The notes under the pieces were generated by a model that worked only from the letters and a program-made list of their open reading frames with translations, was not told the DNA's origin and searched no databases. From Sphingobacterium detergens (GTDB lineage Bacteria; Bacteroidota; Bacteroidia; Sphingobacteriales; Sphingobacteriaceae): 64,000 nt of DNA. Where the stretch lies: the NCBI RefSeq assembly GCF_003610355.1, contig NZ_RAPY01000001.1:620001-684000 (forward strand), in the 5' to 3' direction. Below, in pieces: positions 63,775 through 64,000 of this stretch (the stretch's first letter is position 1; every line of letters begins with the position of its first letter). The position numbers and the translations under genes are program-made.

Positions 63775-64000
63775 TTATAGTAATCCCATTTTTGTCCCTT
63801 CGACAATCAACGATGCCACATTATTGACATTCATTTTTCGAAGCATATTTTTCCGATGATTCTCAACCGTAAATTTACTTAAGAAGAGCTTTTCAGCAAT
63901 CTGAATGCCCGTTAATCCCTGGGCAAGTAGCTTGAGAACTTCTTTCTCCCGTGTTGTTAACTGCATATTTGTGGACAATAGACTCAATTCGGGCTTGGCC
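63775..64000 (-). CDS. LuxR-type DNA-binding protein, C-terminal part (5' end outside window)
   Basis: The C-terminal helix-turn-helix of a LuxR/NarL-type regulator: LTTREKEVLKLLAQGLTGIQIAEKLFLSKFTVENHRKNMLRKMNVNN (key: LT.REKEVL, S..TV..H). The frame stays open to the last base of the window, and the codons before the HTH read AKPELSLLS, so the protein continues to the right. It is probably a response regulator or a PAS-type LuxR protein; the sensor part is not visible. The gene converges with the fimbrillin-like lipoprotein gene. Confidence 0.88.
   Translation of the reverse strand, partial: AKPELSLLSTNMQLTTREKEVLKLLAQGLTGIQIAEKLFLSKFTVENHRKNMLRKMNVNNVASLIVEGTKMGLL

Overview
The window looks like chromosomal DNA from a member of the Bacteroidota, most likely the Sphingobacteriaceae (Sphingobacterium or a close relative). 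The basis is gene content: a SusC/SusD pair behind an ECF sigma factor and a FecR anti-sigma factor, DUF4296 and DUF4294 proteins, a PG_1098-type methyltransferase, bacillithiol deacetylase BshB1, a sulfite reductase with a C-terminal HEPN-like extension, and AraC-type regulators carrying a heavy-metal domain. Promoters of the Bacteroidota form (TTG, 19 bases, TAnnTTTG) stand before both tRNA genes. The species is an inference from memory of these families; no search was run.

Layout. 1-16135 is mostly housekeeping: the coaD 3' end, an aldo/keto reductase, tRNA-Leu(CAA), a PdxH-like oxidase, an array of 11-bp repeats, a c-type cytochrome, lipoproteins, a luciferase-like oxidoreductase, a methyltransferase, aspartate kinase, YggS, MutS2 and glutamate dehydrogenase. 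16818-23187 is a six-gene minus-strand sulfate assimilation operon (sulfite reductase-HEPN, cobA, precorrin-2 dehydrogenase, APS reductase, cysD, cysN). A PstSCAB-like importer (23333-26813) is divergent from it. 26907-38053 holds bshB1, a glutathione peroxidase, rel, a Fur-family regulator, purA, a chorismate-binding enzyme, a TatD-like hydrolase, tcdA, a GreA-like protein, tRNA-Ser(GGA) and a YegP protein.

38165-53258 is more accessory. It holds a TetR regulator with a long operator-like palindrome, an isochorismatase-family hydrolase, a CPBP protease, a cold-shock protein and a run of small metal-domain and AraC-type genes. A flavin/2Fe-2S reductase, a lone IS3 OrfA-like gene, and an RND adaptor-pump-TolC operon ending in an MFS pump follow. 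53745-63677 is an outer-membrane uptake and surface locus: sigma factor, FecR, SusC, SusD, a 65-residue peptide and a large lipoprotein with a fimbrillin-like front and a FISUMP-like end. A LuxR-type regulator is cut by the right edge.

Most notable observations. (1) The Pst-like importer shares a 145-bp divergent promoter region with the sulfate operon, lacks phoU, and its binding protein has lost the Ser/Thr residues that normally hold phosphate. It may be the missing sulfate, or other oxyanion, importer. (2) One regulator fuses a CxxC heavy-metal domain to an AraC-type DNA-binding domain; nearby the same two parts occur as separate genes, the metal domain having lost one cysteine. (3) Sixteen back-to-back degenerate 11-bp repeats lie at 2671-2846. 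(4) Sulfite reductase carries a HEPN-like tail. (5) A small peptide gene of unknown role sits between the SusCD operon and the surface lipoprotein.
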